A DNA stretch of 64,000 nt from Anaeramoeba flamelloides (Eukaryota > Metamonada > Anaeramoebidae): contig JANTQA010000015.1 in the NCBI GenBank assembly GCA_027625915.1, positions 558,001 through 622,000 on the forward strand, in the 5' to 3' direction. Shown one piece after another: positions 1 to 12,800 of the stretch (its first letter is position 1; every line of letters starts with the position of its first letter). The notes below the pieces were generated by a model. That model did no database searches and had not been told where the DNA came from. It saw only the letters and a list, made by a program, of their open reading frames with translations. A program made the position numbers and the translations under genes.

Positions 1-3000
1 TTCAACAGTTGACTACATAACCAGTCCAATCAACCTTTAAAGTTCTGTTGTCATTCCTGAAAAAATTGATAAATAGGATTGATTCATTTTTTTTGATTTT
101 TAAAGACAAAGTGTTGAAATCTGATAATGCCAAATTTATAAATCGTATTTTCTAAAATACTATCGCTTTTGGAATTAATACCAAGTCAAGAAACCCTTCT
201 GAAAAAATAATGTACAAAGCAAAAAAATTGTTCTATTCTCCTCAAAAAAAGAAATGGAAAACAATAACAAAACATTTGTAAAATTCAGAGGGAATCATGT
301 TTCAGTTTGGGTTTAAGTGGTTTTGTAAAATACTTTATTAAAATTTTCACTTTTTAATAAATGTTTTTTAAAAATCTGATTGGGGGATTTTTTTTTTCCA
401 AAAGTTGATCATAATTGAAGATTATTCAGAAATAGTCCATTTTGTTTTGAATTTTTCTCTTTTTAATAAAAAAAGGAACTTTCTGCTGTTGGTTGTACAA
501 AAAAGAAACAAAATTTTTATTTATTTTTCCAAAAAAAAACAAATCCGATAATTCAAAAAAATCAACAAATTCTGAATTCCAAAAGAAAAACCACACTATC
601 GATACGTTTTTAGAATTAAATAAATTTATTATTGTCCTTGACATTTCTGAGAAACAATTTTTCGGAAAACTCCATGTAAAATTTTGTAAAATATATTTTT
701 AAACAAAAAGTCTTTTCGAAAATATTTTTTTTTGCAAATAAAAAAACACTTTGAAGAACAAATAAAAAAAATTCAAATAAAAGTCGTCATAAGTAGATTA
801 AATTTTAAAAATAAGAGATTACAAACTCTCTAATAGAACCTATTTACATTTTTTTCTTTCATTGTTATCATTAACCATTTAAAAGTTAGTTTAATTTCTT
901 CGACTTTTGCAAAAACACGCAGATAACTATTATTTATAATCTCTCAAAAAAAAAAGGTCTTATATATTTCAGAATTGTGAAACCAGGTAATGGTTTTTAA
1001 CTTTTTTAATTCAGATACAAATTGATAACCCACACACTGATTTAAAACTTACGGCTTTCGGCTATAATCCTTAATATTTAACTAGAATTATTTTGTGAAA
1101 AACTTGAATTGTATTGTTTATTAGGAGAGGCAATTCGACAAAAGTGTCCCCCCTGTTTACCTGAAACCCTTAATTTATTTAAGAATTTTTTATATCATGA
1201 CTATAATACAGGTAAGATTATAACTCATTGGGTGGTTTTTCTTTTAAAAAAAAGAAAATAAAAAAAAATTTCTTTTAAACAAAGACAAGAAAAAGAGAAA
1301 GAAATGAAAGAGTTTAAAAAAAAAAAATAAAAACAAAAAAAAAGTTTTTATTTACCCCGATGTTGGATGGGTTGGTGGTTGTTTCCTTTTATGTCGAATT
1401 TTTTTTTGGATCACCACCATAGTTGGTTTTAATAAAGAGATCTAAATATTTGAACAACTAATGATCAAATGAAATAGGTTACTTTATTGAAGATTTAAAT
1501 TCGAACATTATAGATAGGCTGCATCTATAAAGTACTGTTTTTTAAGAATAAGATTTGGTTTTCCAAACAATTTTTTTGTGTGTTTTCTTTTTTTTTTTTT
1601 TTAATTTTGTTTTTTTTTTATTTTTTTTTTAAAATTTTTTTTATTTATTTTTCTTATTTTTTTATTTGCAAGTTTCCCAAATCTTGTTTTCACAAAATAA
1701 AAATACAAGACACCAACTCGACAGTATTAACCCAATCCAAGTACACACTTGGTGCATTGTACGGAAGGCTGGATTCAAATCACTTCAGTTTTCTTCAGTT
1801 AGGCTTGTTTTTCTCTAAAGTTGGTTGAGTTAATTTCTATTTGCTTGAGATCTAATCTAATAAGCACAAGTTTTGTTTAAGATCTAATAATGAATAACTT
1901 TATTTATTCCCATAATAAAAAAATTTTTATCTCTTTTACCCCCCAAATACTTAAAAAAAAAAAAGGAGGAGAACAGAAGGAATCCAAACAACTTAAAAAA
2001 AGGAATTTGAAAAAAGTTAATTGTATATATACACATGATGAGATTTTCGAAAAAATTAAAAAAAAAAAAAATATAAAATAAAAATTGATTTTAAAAAGGA
2101 ATTTGACAAATTCAGAACTCAAATAATCAAAAATTTAAGAAACTTATTTTTTTTTTTGTTTTTCTACCTTGAAAAAAATTTTTTTTAAAATCGAACGCAA
2201 AAATAGTATTTAGTGATCTTTTTAAATTTTTTTTTTTTTTTTGGTTACTATTCAAAAAAACCCCACAAATTTTTCAATTTTATCAATTTAAAGTCGAATT
2301 TTCTACTGATCTAAAACAATTGAAAAAGTTGAAGATTTTTTTGCATTATAATTTAAAAGGTAAAGTCAAAATCCCCCCAAAAAAATAAAAAAAGAAAATA
2401 ATTTGTCTAATGAAATAATCTTGTTAATATTACAAGTTTTTTTTTTTTTTTATAAAATGGGCTCAACTTATTTTTGATGAATAATCTACATGAATTCAAT
2501 TTTCCCCACATTTCATTTGAGAGAAGAAAAAAAAAAAGATAAAAAATAAATCAGAAAAAATGAAAAAATAATTTAAATTCAGTAAAACTTTAATCAATTA
2601 CATTTTAAGTAATTGAAAATAGGAAAATTGATTTTGAATTATTTTGCTGCCCCATCAAATATGAATACATTAACTGGCACTGTAAAAGAAAAACTATCAA
2701 AAAATAAATTGAAATCAAAATTGTTTGCTTAAAATATTTTAAGAAATATTAGAGTTTTATCAGACAAATTCAAAAAAACTTTTTTTTTTCTTCCAAAAAT
2801 TCATTTTTAATTATTATGATTTTATATAGATTTTATTTTGTTATGAATTGAGTAAATTGTCAATTTTATTTGAAGAAAAAATATTGAAATGAACCTATTA
2901 CTATTTTCCAAATTAGAAATAAGAAAAATCTCATTTAGATTTTTAAAAAAAAATTCAAAAGGAATTAAAGACAAATAACACAGCAATTAAAAGTTTTCTG

Positions 3001-4123
3001 GGCAATTTTAAATACATTTTTTTAAAAATATATTCCTTATTCTTTAAATGTTTTTAACAAAAATAACCGATTAAGTATAAACATAAATATTATATATTTT
3101 GAAAAAATATCAAAATAATTCATTTTATAAAAATAAGTGATAAGAAACTAATTTTTTAAAAAAAATGAAAATAATCTCAAAAAAAAAAGATAATTTTGAG
3201 GAAAAAATTATTGTTGCAAAAAAATATCCTAAAGGAGATATATATATATCTTTAAATCCAAAAATCTTTAAATGATTTAAATTTTCTTTTGTATATTGTG
3301 ATCCTTGCCGAATCAAAATTTGCCCCAGTTTTAATAATATGTTCTTGAGGAAAACAATTGAATTATCAAATTTTGTTAAAAAAAAAAATGTATTGATATT
3401 GTAATACTATCCGCAATTATTGACAAATTAATTTTAAAATTCAGTTCAAAAATCTGAAAAAACAAAAATCCATTAAATCTTTTTGTTCATCAATCTAACC
3501 ACACTTTGTTTTCATGCAAAAAAATAATTTATAATTATTTTATATAATTTCTCTATTCCAAATCTAATATATTAATTTCTAATATAGGCGCGCTCCCCTG
3601 TTATTCTTACATATTTCAATATAATGGCTTCATCTTATTTAATTTTCATACACTTATACCATACTAAGGAATATCATGATATCAATTGTTATGTTTTTTG
3701 GATGATACAGACGATTGTTCCCTTTATGACACTTATTACAGTTATATGCAGGTCTATTAGAATTCATGTTATGTTTTATCATAATAAGTAAATCCATTTC
3801 CAAAATTTTATTCTTTTTTTGGGATTTTATTATATTTTTTTTGTTATTATTGTATTTTTTTTTGAAAAATATAAATTTATCAGAATCAAATGGCAAAAAA
3901 AAAAATATAAAAAATTCTAGACAAAAATCTATATATGAAAAAGTTACCCTTAGAAAAAACATTCAAAAACTATTTAATCTTACTCTTCAAAATTATGAAA
4001 TTTATTGCTCTTGTAGGGAATTTCCCATAAAATCTCTTATGGTTAGAAAACTTGTGGTAATAAAGAAAAACAAATAAAAAAATTTTGAAAATAAAAAATA
4101 CTTAAAATAGTCAAAAATTCCGC

Positions 4124-4314
4124 CAGTTCCACTTTTAAGGCAAAGCCTTTGAATGAAATTTAAGGAAAAAAAAAAAAAAATTAAGTCACATTTTTTTGGA
4201 ATTTTTTTTACACAAATTATTTTACTAGAATTTGAATTTTGTGCTTTAATTTGGAATTATTTTTGGACCTTAAATTCCATTGAAAGTTTGTACCTTAAAA
4301 GTGGAACTGACTGA
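4124..4314. mobile_element. foldback MITE, family A, copy 1
   Basis: About 190 bp whose two halves are reverse complements. The ends read CAGTTCCACTTTTAAGG on the left and GTGGAACTGACTG on the right. Three similar copies lie at 23191, 49305 and 51158. This copy is the most degenerate: its left tip is altered and no clean TA duplication is seen. The family looks like a non-autonomous Tc1/mariner-type element; no transposase is present. Confidence 0.8.
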
Positions 4315-4349
4315 ATATAAATTCGGGTACTCAGTAAACCGCTTTTAGT

Positions 4350-4880
4350 CAGTAGTGTCGTCAAGTATTGCCAAGTGCCCAGGGTTTTCAAAATTCAAAA
4401 GAATAGAGTAAAATCAAAGATTTAACTCAATTCTTTTAAATTCTGACAAACCTAATAATGGCTATTTTCTTTAATTTTTGAAATTAAACCGAAAATTTAA
4501 TAAATTTTCTTTTTATTTCGAAAAGTAAAAAAAACCTAACGAACATCTATTGATTTTCTAAATAAATAGAAAACTCAAAAAAACCTAACGAAAATCTATT
4601 GATTTCCCAAATAAACAGAAAACTCAAGAAAACCTATCGTTGATTTCCCAGAATTCAAAAAAATAGAGAAAAATCAAAGATTTTATTCAATTCTTTTAAA
4701 TTCTGCAAAACCTTTAGGTGGTTTTCCTGGTGTTTTCATTTCCATTTGTAAAATTTATCGAATTACCAAATAAACAGAATATCCAAGAAAAACTAAAGGT
4801 GCGCTTTGTTTAATTCAAAAAAATATAGAAAAAACAAAAATATTACTCTATTCTTTTAAATTCTGGAAAAGATAACGACG
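4350..4880. repeat. multi-hairpin repeat, family C, copy 1
   Basis: It opens with GTCGTCAAGTATTGCCAAGT, a variant of the family's 10-bp iterons, then runs into several imperfect palindromes. One module carries AGAAAACTCAAGAAAACCTA and its complement. One is built round AAAATTT/AAATTTT next to TTTATTTC. One begins at AATTCAAAAGAATAGAG and ends at its near-complement. The modules recur more than once in this copy, as if duplicated. No coding potential is seen. Six other copies or fragments occur in the window. Confidence 0.7.
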
Positions 4881-5337
4881 TTGGTTTTTTAAAAATTTTT
4901 TTCATACAAATGATATTATTTTTTTTCTTCTCTTTTTTTTATTTTGATAAAAGTTTCTTTAATAACATCTTTCTCTCAATAATAAGGTATTTTTTTATAA
5001 AACATAATTTCGTTTGTGATAAAAACTTTTCTATTTTTTGCATTAAATATTTTTTTTGAATAATGTGGGATTTTTTCGAGAAATGAGATCAAAAAAATTC
5101 ACATTTTTTTTTTTCAAAGAATCGCACCACAAATTATAAAAAAATATTCGATTAAAATGTGGTGAGTTCTAAAACAAATTATTATTTAAAAAGTTTCCTT
5201 TTCTCAGTAAAACAGCTCAAATTTAATATTCTTTATTTTTTATACTAAATTCCTATTATTATGATTTTCTTTTTCCAAATAAAAAAAAAAAATTCAATAG
5301 AGAAAAATTATATGAATCAAAAAAATTATATTTGTCG

Positions 5338-6696
5338 ATGCACAATTCTTCAAATTCAGCAACCAATAGTAAAAATAAATCAAAAAAATCAAAAAGCGAA
5401 ACTGAAAAAATTAGCACATCATCAACAATCAAAGAAGACGGAGATGTGTTAATCGATTATTTTAATATTGATGTCAAATTAAAAGATGTTGAAACACAAT
5501 TTTATAAAAAGCAATCAGTGTATAGCGAAAAAATGGTATTTCGGATCTTGATCTTGTTTACAATAATCTTTGCAATTATGTCTATCCCACTTTATTATTT
5601 GGTAGGGATTGAAGATACAGAAACCTGTAATTTTACAGGTGAATCAACTGGAAATACTGTCTGGACTACTATATATATGATCTTGATATCTTGCACCCTC
5701 TTTAGTATTTTTTCAATTCGAAAGGTTAAAGATAATTTTTTTCTTCGGAATGAACTTATTTTATTAACAATTATTCAAATTGCTTATGGCATTGTTTTTT
5801 CAATTTCAGAGAATATGGAAAATATTAATATGCTATTTTATTCTACAGTTGTATTTGATATTTCAGTTAGTTTAGTTTATATGATTATTCCAATTTTTTT
5901 ATCCTATAAAAAAGAAAAACACCAAAAAAAGATTTTACACAATAAAAATCATTCTGAAATTTCAAATGATAAAAACAATTCTTATCAACAGTTTATAAAC
6001 ATTCTAAATAATAACGACTCGGTTAAATATTGGATCGAATGGTCAAAATTAAATTATTCTATTGAAAATATTTCTTTTTATCAATTCGTTCGCAATTTTG
6101 AAATGACGAAAAAAGCGAAGCGCAGGAAAAAAATTTCTAAACAAATTTTCAACACTTTTATTAAAGATGGCTCTCCCTTACAAATTAACATTAGCTATGA
6201 GACAAGAAGCGAGATTACCCAAAGCTTTGAAAATGATGACAAAAACATAGATTTGTTTGCAAATGCAAAGCAAGATATTTTAGATCTTATGTTTACAAAC
6301 TCTTTCCCCTTTTTTATACAATCCAATTCATTTTATGAAATGAAAATAAACACACCCCAGGTCGATATTGAATCTTTTATACACATTGAAAAACCGAAAA
6401 AGGATGGCAACAGTGAGAGTGATAGTGATGGGAATCACAATTCTAAATCTTCAATTAAAAATAGATTGGTAGATAAGAACGAAAACATTGAACTTTCTTC
6501 AAAATCTGCATCAGGCTCAAGCTCAAGTTCAGAAAAGGAAAAAGAAAATGTCAGAGAAGACAATGATGATAATCAAAATGAAAAAAGCAATGAAACAGAT
6601 TCTCGTTCTAGCTCTGATACTGATAATTCAGATGATGAGAAGAATAATTCAACACATTCTACACCAAGTTCCTCATTGGGTTCTTCATCAGATTAA
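5338..6696 (+). CDS. membrane-anchored RGS-domain protein (probable C-terminal part of a 7TM-RGS receptor)
   Basis: Regulators of G-protein signalling speed GTP hydrolysis by heterotrimeric G-alpha subunits at the plasma membrane. The first ATG in this frame is at 5338 and gives 452 residues. A polar Ser/Lys-rich N-terminus (1-60) is followed by four hydrophobic segments (about 68-90, 108-128, 138-158, 166-190). An RGS domain spans about 216-345, with the typical order: a WIEWSKLNYSIENISFY block, then INISYETRSEI, then FANAKQDILDLMFTNSFPFF. The tail (370-452) is very acidic and Ser-rich. The loop KVKDNFFLRNEL before the third segment resembles the conserved loop of 7TM-RGS proteins of protists and plants, so three membrane segments seem to be missing. 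They may lie on unrecognised upstream exons; the open frame extends upstream of the ATG, and an AG at about 5300 could be an acceptor. Confidence is high for RGS and moderate for the gene model. Confidence 0.75.
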   Translation: MHNSSNSATNSKNKSKKSKSETEKISTSSTIKEDGDVLIDYFNIDVKLKDVETQFYKKQSVYSEKMVFRILILFTIIFAIMSIPLYYLVGIEDTETCNFTGESTGNTVWTTIYMILISCTLFSIFSIRKVKDNFFLRNELILLTIIQIAYGIVFSISENMENINMLFYSTVVFDISVSLVYMIIPIFLSYKKEKHQKKILHNKNHSEISNDKNNSYQQFINILNNNDSVKYWIEWSKLNYSIENISFYQFVRNFEMTKKAKRRKKISKQIFNTFIKDGSPLQINISYETRSEITQSFENDDKNIDLFANAKQDILDLMFTNSFPFFIQSNSFYEMKINTPQVDIESFIHIEKPKKDGNSESDSDGNHNSKSSIKNRLVDKNENIELSSKSASGSSSSSEKEKENVREDNDDNQNEKSNETDSRSSSDTDNSDDEKNNSTHSTPSSSLGSSSD

Positions 6697-8354
6697 TTAT
6701 TTAATAAATATTAATTTTTATTCTGAATTACATTAAATCTTGGAAAAAAAGAATGGTTTCCCGTAAACGTGTTTGTTTAACATACATATTCTTTTGAAAT
6801 TATATGAGATTACAATTCTTCGAAAAATGTTTTGTTTTAATAAATTACAATTTTGTGTTTTTAAAAAACTTATCAATTTTTTATATTTAAATAATTTCAA
6901 AATATAAACAACTTCTCTGCTAAAATAAAAAAATTTTTTTCTAGTGATTCATAAATTGTATTTTATGTAAAAACAGAAAAAATCATTGAATAGGCATATT
7001 TATATCACTCATTCCTTACCCAAGATTTTTTTTGTTTTGAAATAACAATGAATTATATAAATAAATTAAGAAATAATTTAATATTTTGATTTTTTTTTTT
7101 TTTTTAGTTTGTTTCTACAAAATGTCTAAATTCAAATTTTATTCTTTAATTCATATATAATTGTAAAAATACCTATTCTCAAAAAAAAAAAAACATAAAA
7201 TTATTAAAAACAATTGTTATTATTGATGGGAGAAGTATAAATTACCCTCTAGATATCCTTTTTACTTAAATTTCCTCAAAGGTAATTTAAGCGTAAAATC
7301 ATAGATTTCTCGATTGTTCAAGGTAAAGATACACCCAATTTTTTTTATGTTTAAAAAGCAAAAGCAAAAAATTAAAAAGAAAAAAAAAAAAAAAGAAATT
7401 TAAAAAGGGTTTTCAAGTAGCAATTGGTAAAAAAATCAAAAAAAAAAAAAAATAAAAACAATTTTTAATTAAGGACTCCCAAAATCACAACCACAATACT
7501 TTGGGTTGATTTAATTTAATTTGATAATTGATCATGAATGTTCACTTGGGGATAGTTGTTTAATTGTTGTAATTTCTTTTCTTTTTTTTTTTTTGATCTT
7601 ATTTGCTTTCAACCTTTGGTCATTTTAACCTTTGCTTTTTATTTTTTATTTTCAAGTTACTCATACTTTCGTGTGTCAGTGTCAGAGTATAGCAAGTAAC
7701 CACATGATCTTTCCCCTTTATATTTCTTCTTTCCAATATAAAGAAGATTCAGCTAGGGGAAAAATGGAAAAAAATCAAAAAAAAAAACAATTTATTTTAG
7801 AAGTTTTTACAAGAATTGAAATTAAATCCTTATTAATTTAACATAATTAGAAGATTTCAAAGATAATATTAAGATAATTCTTTTTGTAATAAATTATAAA
7901 AGTAATCATAATGAGTACTTATTTTATTGATAAAAATACTTTCAATTTAATTTTTCAAAAATATTATTTTGATCAATTCGATTACAAAGAACACAAATGA
8001 ATAGAAACTAGGGATGTCTGGTGCCCAGAATAAATAAAATAGGTTTGTCATTTATTTCTTTAAGTAACATTTATGATATTTTTTTGAAAAGAAAATTGAA
8101 TATTATAAAAGTTTTGTGACAGAATTGACTGGTTAAAAAAAGTAATTTATTTTTTCATTCATTTTTTGTAGAGTCTATAAAAAATACAACTTATAATTTT
8201 GATTACAAGGTTTACTTAAAAACAGATTCCCAATCCAATTTAACAGAATCCTTTATTTTTTTTTTTATTTATGAAATGATTCATTTAACGGGCTAGTGAT
8301 AATAACAAAAAGTCTAAAAATAAAGTATTTTGCAATTCATTATTAATCGTGTTA

Positions 8355-8545
8355 ATTCTACATTGTTCAAATGTTTCTGAAAATTCAATTAGATAAAGTG
8401 TAATAAAAGATGATTCAATAAATTGAAAATGTTCCTTATTTTAGTAAAAAACCTAAAAGAATAAAATTAAAAAATCGACATTTTTACTCAAATTTAAAGA
8501 TCGAGTCATCAATCTAAAGACTTCAAAGTTGAAAAATATATAATT
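8355..8545 (+). repeat. dispersed repeat, family I, copy 1
   Basis: About 190 bp that aligns in the same orientation with 44155-44335 in the neurofibromin intron. Shared blocks include GTTCAAATGT, TTAGTAAAAAACC and CAAATTTAAAG. Divergence is high. No coding potential or inverted ends are seen. Confidence 0.45.
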
Positions 8546-8689
8546 TTTCCAAACAGTTTATTTTATTAAAGAACAGGTAATAAAAGTTCACCTGTTTACT
8601 ATTAGTTTTTTTTTTGATTTTTGTTTAGATTAAAAAATCAATTAATTTTCGAAACAAAAACAAGAATTAAAAAAAGACTTTATGAGATT

Positions 8690-8935
8690 TTTTGGGACTT
8701 TATAAAAGAATAAACTAAAATTATTGATTTTACTCTATTCCTTCAAATTTAAGAAAACTGACATTAACTTTTTTTTTTTGATTTTAGAAATTTAAAAATA
8801 AATTTTAATAAATTTTCTCTTTATTTCAAAAATAAAAAAAACTATTGTTACATTTTCTTTATTTATTAGTTTCTTACCAAAATCAATAGTTTTTCTGAAT
8901 AACAGACAAAAAAATAAAAACACCCATTACTTCCT
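8690..8935. repeat. degenerate family C repeat, copy 2
   Basis: It carries decayed versions of the family C modules: TTGATTTTACTCTATTCCTT, an AAATTTTAATAAATTTTCTC palindrome core, and ATCAATAGTTTTTCTG. The 10-bp iterons are not visible. It is probably an old copy. Confidence 0.45.
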
Positions 8936-9844
8936 GAATTCATAATCTGAAAAAGAGATATTGTTGGACCAAGTGGGAAAGTGAATATGATAAATTCCTC
9001 ATAGAATAGTACCCGATTCATAAACTGAGAGAGGTATTTTGTTACAATTCTACTTCAGTTTTGATTTTTATAAAAGTAATAAAGATTTGAATTAAAAAGT
9101 AGTTTTTTTCAAAGAATTACTACTTCTAAATTACATGTACCTGATTTTTAATTAATTACACATCGAGTTTTTTTTTTTTAGAACTTTTTGAGAAAATGAT
9201 AAATAAATAGAAATCTTGATATTAAGGATAGCTCTACCCCATACCTACAGATTTTAAGTTTGGCATTTGAAAAAATATTTTTTTTTAATTTGTCTTGAAA
9301 GGTAGGTTAGTAGCTAAAAAATTAAATAATTTACTAAAAAAATAAAATAATTTACTGTGAAATTATTTTTTTTAATGTATTTTCCTATCTTGAAAAAAAA
9401 ATGAAAACACAACTTGTTTCTGAAAAAGGTAACAAAAAGAATCAATCTTTTGAATTTTGTTTTAATAATTATTGAGTAAATCTTAAAATTTAAAAAGAAA
9501 TAAATCCCGAATATTGGGGATTCTAAATATTAATTATTATATACTTGAATAATATTATTTTAGTTTTTATTTTTAGTCTTTTTAAAAGTGAGAAAAAAAT
9601 AAAAATAATAATAATAATTCAACAATTTTAAAGAAATGAACCATTTGTTAAAGTTGCGATATATGACTGTTTCATCTTAAAGTTATTATTCATTCTTCAA
9701 AAAAAAAAAAAAATATAATATTCTAAAAATATTTTAATAAAATAAAATAACCAAAGAGAAAATGTGTTACTAATTTAAATATTTTGCTAAAAAAATTAAA
9801 TTAAATATTTGTTTATCCTTTTTAAAATTAAGTTTGAAAGGGAA

Positions 9845-12800
9845 TTATTTTTTTTGAATTACTTTTCTAACTGAAGTTATTTGTTTTTCTGATTGGTTTA
9901 CCTTATTTTGAAGGTAAAAATGTTTTATTGGCTTCATATTTTCATCAAATTGATAAACCAAAGGAATTGCATTTGGAATATTTAATTTAAGAATTTCTTG
10001 ATCAGTCATATTATCCAGAAATTTACAAATTGCTCGTATTGAGTTTCCATGGGCAACAACAAGAACCCTTTTCCCCTGAAGGATAGTAGGCACAATTTTA
10101 TTTTTCCACAACGGCAATGCCCTTTCTACAACATCCTTTAAACATTCTGTTAACGGTAATTCTTCTTCACTTAGATCACAATAAAGTGGATCATTTCCTG
10201 GATATCTTTTATCCTTTTTTGTCAAAGGCGGCGGTCTTTAAGTATATTGAATTTCATTATAATTTTCGTTTAGAATTTTAAAAAAAATTTAGAAATTGCA
10301 ATAAAAAAAAAATAGTTCATTATTTTAAAGATTGAAAGTGATGTTTTAGTATTTTTTGAAGATTTCTTTTAAAAGATATTGATCAAATAAATCAATTAAA
10401 AATATTTTATTTGATTATCTAAATAGCAAAACTGTTCTGTCATTAATACAATATATCATGGAGTAATACCTGTCATTTAAATTTCCAGAAATTTACTCGA
10501 AGGGATTTTTAATTTTCAAAGTCTTATTACCAATTAAAATATATTAAAAAATATCGAATGTAGAGTTCAGACAAACGAGAGTTAATTTTTTTGAATCGTA
10601 CCTATCTTCAAAAAAACAAAAAAAAAATCTTGAATTTTTTTTCAAATGTTGGAGAAAATTAGAGGAAATGAAAAATGAAATCAAGAAATTAGATTGTTTA
10701 ATATTCATTTGGTAGGATTGAAGTACAATATATATAAATTTTTTTTAATGATCTCATATATTGGAAATTTGAAAAATTGAAAATCGAAGATGGAAATTCG
10801 AAATAGCTAGGTTGAAAATTTGAATTTTTTAAACCCCTTGATGATAAGAAGGTACTTAATGAATTCGTATCAGACAACTGAAATGCCGTTTGATTGTGTT
10901 GGCTTAAGGTAATTACAATCTGACATTGGAAAATTAAAATAATTTTTTTACAGAAGAAATGATTTTTCTTTTTTTGTTTTTATTTTTTTATTTATTTTTT
11001 TCAGTTTTTATTTTTTGTCCTTCTTTAAAAACCTCAGTACGAAGCCTTGTAAAACACACTGGAACACAGTTATCCAATTACTTTTTTTATTTCATAAAGC
11101 AATTCCTAAATATTAACCACAGTGTCCAAAATCACGAAATCAGTGTTTCAAAATAAAAAGCGTGCTTTTTTTTTCTTCTTGTTATAATACAATATCTAAT
11201 TCACTATCAAATAGTGTATATAAGTTCAAATCAATTTTGAAATTAAACTCCTTGATATTTTCAGCAAATGATAAATTAGGAATTGAATTTGTTGAAACTT
11301 ATTGGTTATTTTCTCTGTTTTTTTGAAATTTGTTGATTTTGTTGTTATGATTGAAAAAAATTTCATTAAAATTTACTCTATTTTTTGAGATAAATTTTCT
11401 AATTTGATCCTTTATTTTTACAATTTCCTTTTTAAATAATAGAACTTTAAGAAACGAACACCAAGTTTACCCAGAGTTTGTTGTTAGTTTCTTTGCTCTC
11501 TTTAATGTTACATATTCTGGAAAAAATAAAGAGAGATTTTTCAATTTTGAAACATGGATTAAACTTTTCTGAATGTGTTATTTGGACAACATTATATTAG
11601 AATTTCCCAATTGAAAAGATTTGATCATTTGTGTTTTTTTTAAATGATTAATGACAATCAGAGATGTCAATAATTAAAATCGATTTGTAATTAACCGTTG
11701 TGGAAAAAAAGTGAAACTTGAAAAAAAGTTCAACACGGTTTTTAATTGGGAACATTACTGAAAATTCAAAGTAAGATCAATGAAAAAAAGAATAAATAAA
11801 TAAATAAAGACAAAATGAAGTATTCGCCACAATAACAGTTTATTAAATACTATCTTTTGGTATGGGTTTTTCTTTGATTGATCAATTATTAAAAATTTGT
11901 TCAAAAAATTGACTATTTTTGAGATCTCCAAAACCACACAACCTGAATTTCGATAAATCAAGTAGATTTAAATTGTATTTGTTGGGTTGATTGAAAATAA
12001 TATAATGAGTTATTATTTGAAGTTAATTGGTTTCTTCTTTTTATTGATTTTACTTTTCATTTTCAGTAATGTTCCCAATTAAAAACTGTGTTGAACTTTT
12101 TTTCCACAACAGTAAAAAGCAATTCTTTTAGAAACCTACAGTGAAAATTTATAGCGAGTGTCCAAAGCTATACTGGTATTTGAATAATAAAAGGGAAATA
12201 TTTTCACTTCATTTTCAATTTTCTTTTTCAAATAGAAATAGAGATCACCAACCCAACCTACCTCTTTGAGAGCCCTGTTTGTAAAAGAAAATTCTGGAAG
12301 AGGAACTGGAAGTGAAAATTTTAGCCCATTTAGAATTCAAGTATCAGTACTGGTATTTGAATTCTAAATGGGAATAAATTTTCACCTCCTTGACCAGATT
12401 TTTCTTTACTACTTTGAGTTACCAAAGCTGTGGGTTGTAGTTGTGGCTCTATTTTGGAAATAGATGTTTGAAAAACAAGTGAAAATTTTTCCCGTTTAGA
12501 ATTCAAATGCCAGTAAGTAAATTATTGTAATTTTTCAATACCAGATCGTAACGACCTTAAACCAACACAAACAAACGGCATTTGAGTTGTATGTTACGTA
12601 TCCATGAGGTGCATCAATCCTTAAATTTAGGAAATCGAGATCCCATTTGTTTTGGGAGTAAAAAATCTCCATTTTTTTTTTTTCACATTACATTGAATTC
12701 TCAAACTTTTGTCGATTGCTGTGTCTGTTTATTTAGGTTACCTAGGGTTGGTTAATGGAAACAATTTTGAAATGTAATAATGTTTTTATAAAAGAAGATT

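Larger units (their letters stand above)
1..5337. other. gene-free region upstream of the RGS gene
   Basis: No gene is supported here. Most of it is AT-rich with long A and T runs; 1575-1670 is a dense T-rich tract. A more balanced island at 1675-1810 has no convincing reading frame. Overlapping short frames on both strands at about 3654-4077 look like chance openings. The structured parts are a foldback MITE (4124-4314) and a multi-hairpin repeat (4350-4880), listed separately. Missing 5' exons of the RGS gene could lie in this region. Confidence 0.6.
6697..9844. other. gene-free region between RGS and phosphoglycerate mutase
   Basis: AT-rich DNA with no supported gene. 7480-7840 is less AT-rich but shows only a 69-codon frame with no recognisable features. 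Two degenerate repeats are listed separately: family I at 8355-8545 and family C at 8690-8935. Both flanking genes end towards this region, so it holds their two 3' flanks. Confidence 0.55.
10845..12625. mobile_element. 1.8-kb inverted-repeat element L (composite)
   Basis: Arms of about 95 bp, at 10862-10953 and 12516-12608, are reverse complements with scattered mismatches. A shared block is AAATGCCGTTTG, then TGTGTTGG and TTAAGGT. The right arm's inner end meets the TA beside E2, which suggests the E elements inserted at the arm. Inside lie D2, B1, E1 and E2. The remaining interior (10955-11119) codes for nothing recognisable. It is probably a non-autonomous DNA transposon used repeatedly as a target by others. 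Confidence 0.6.
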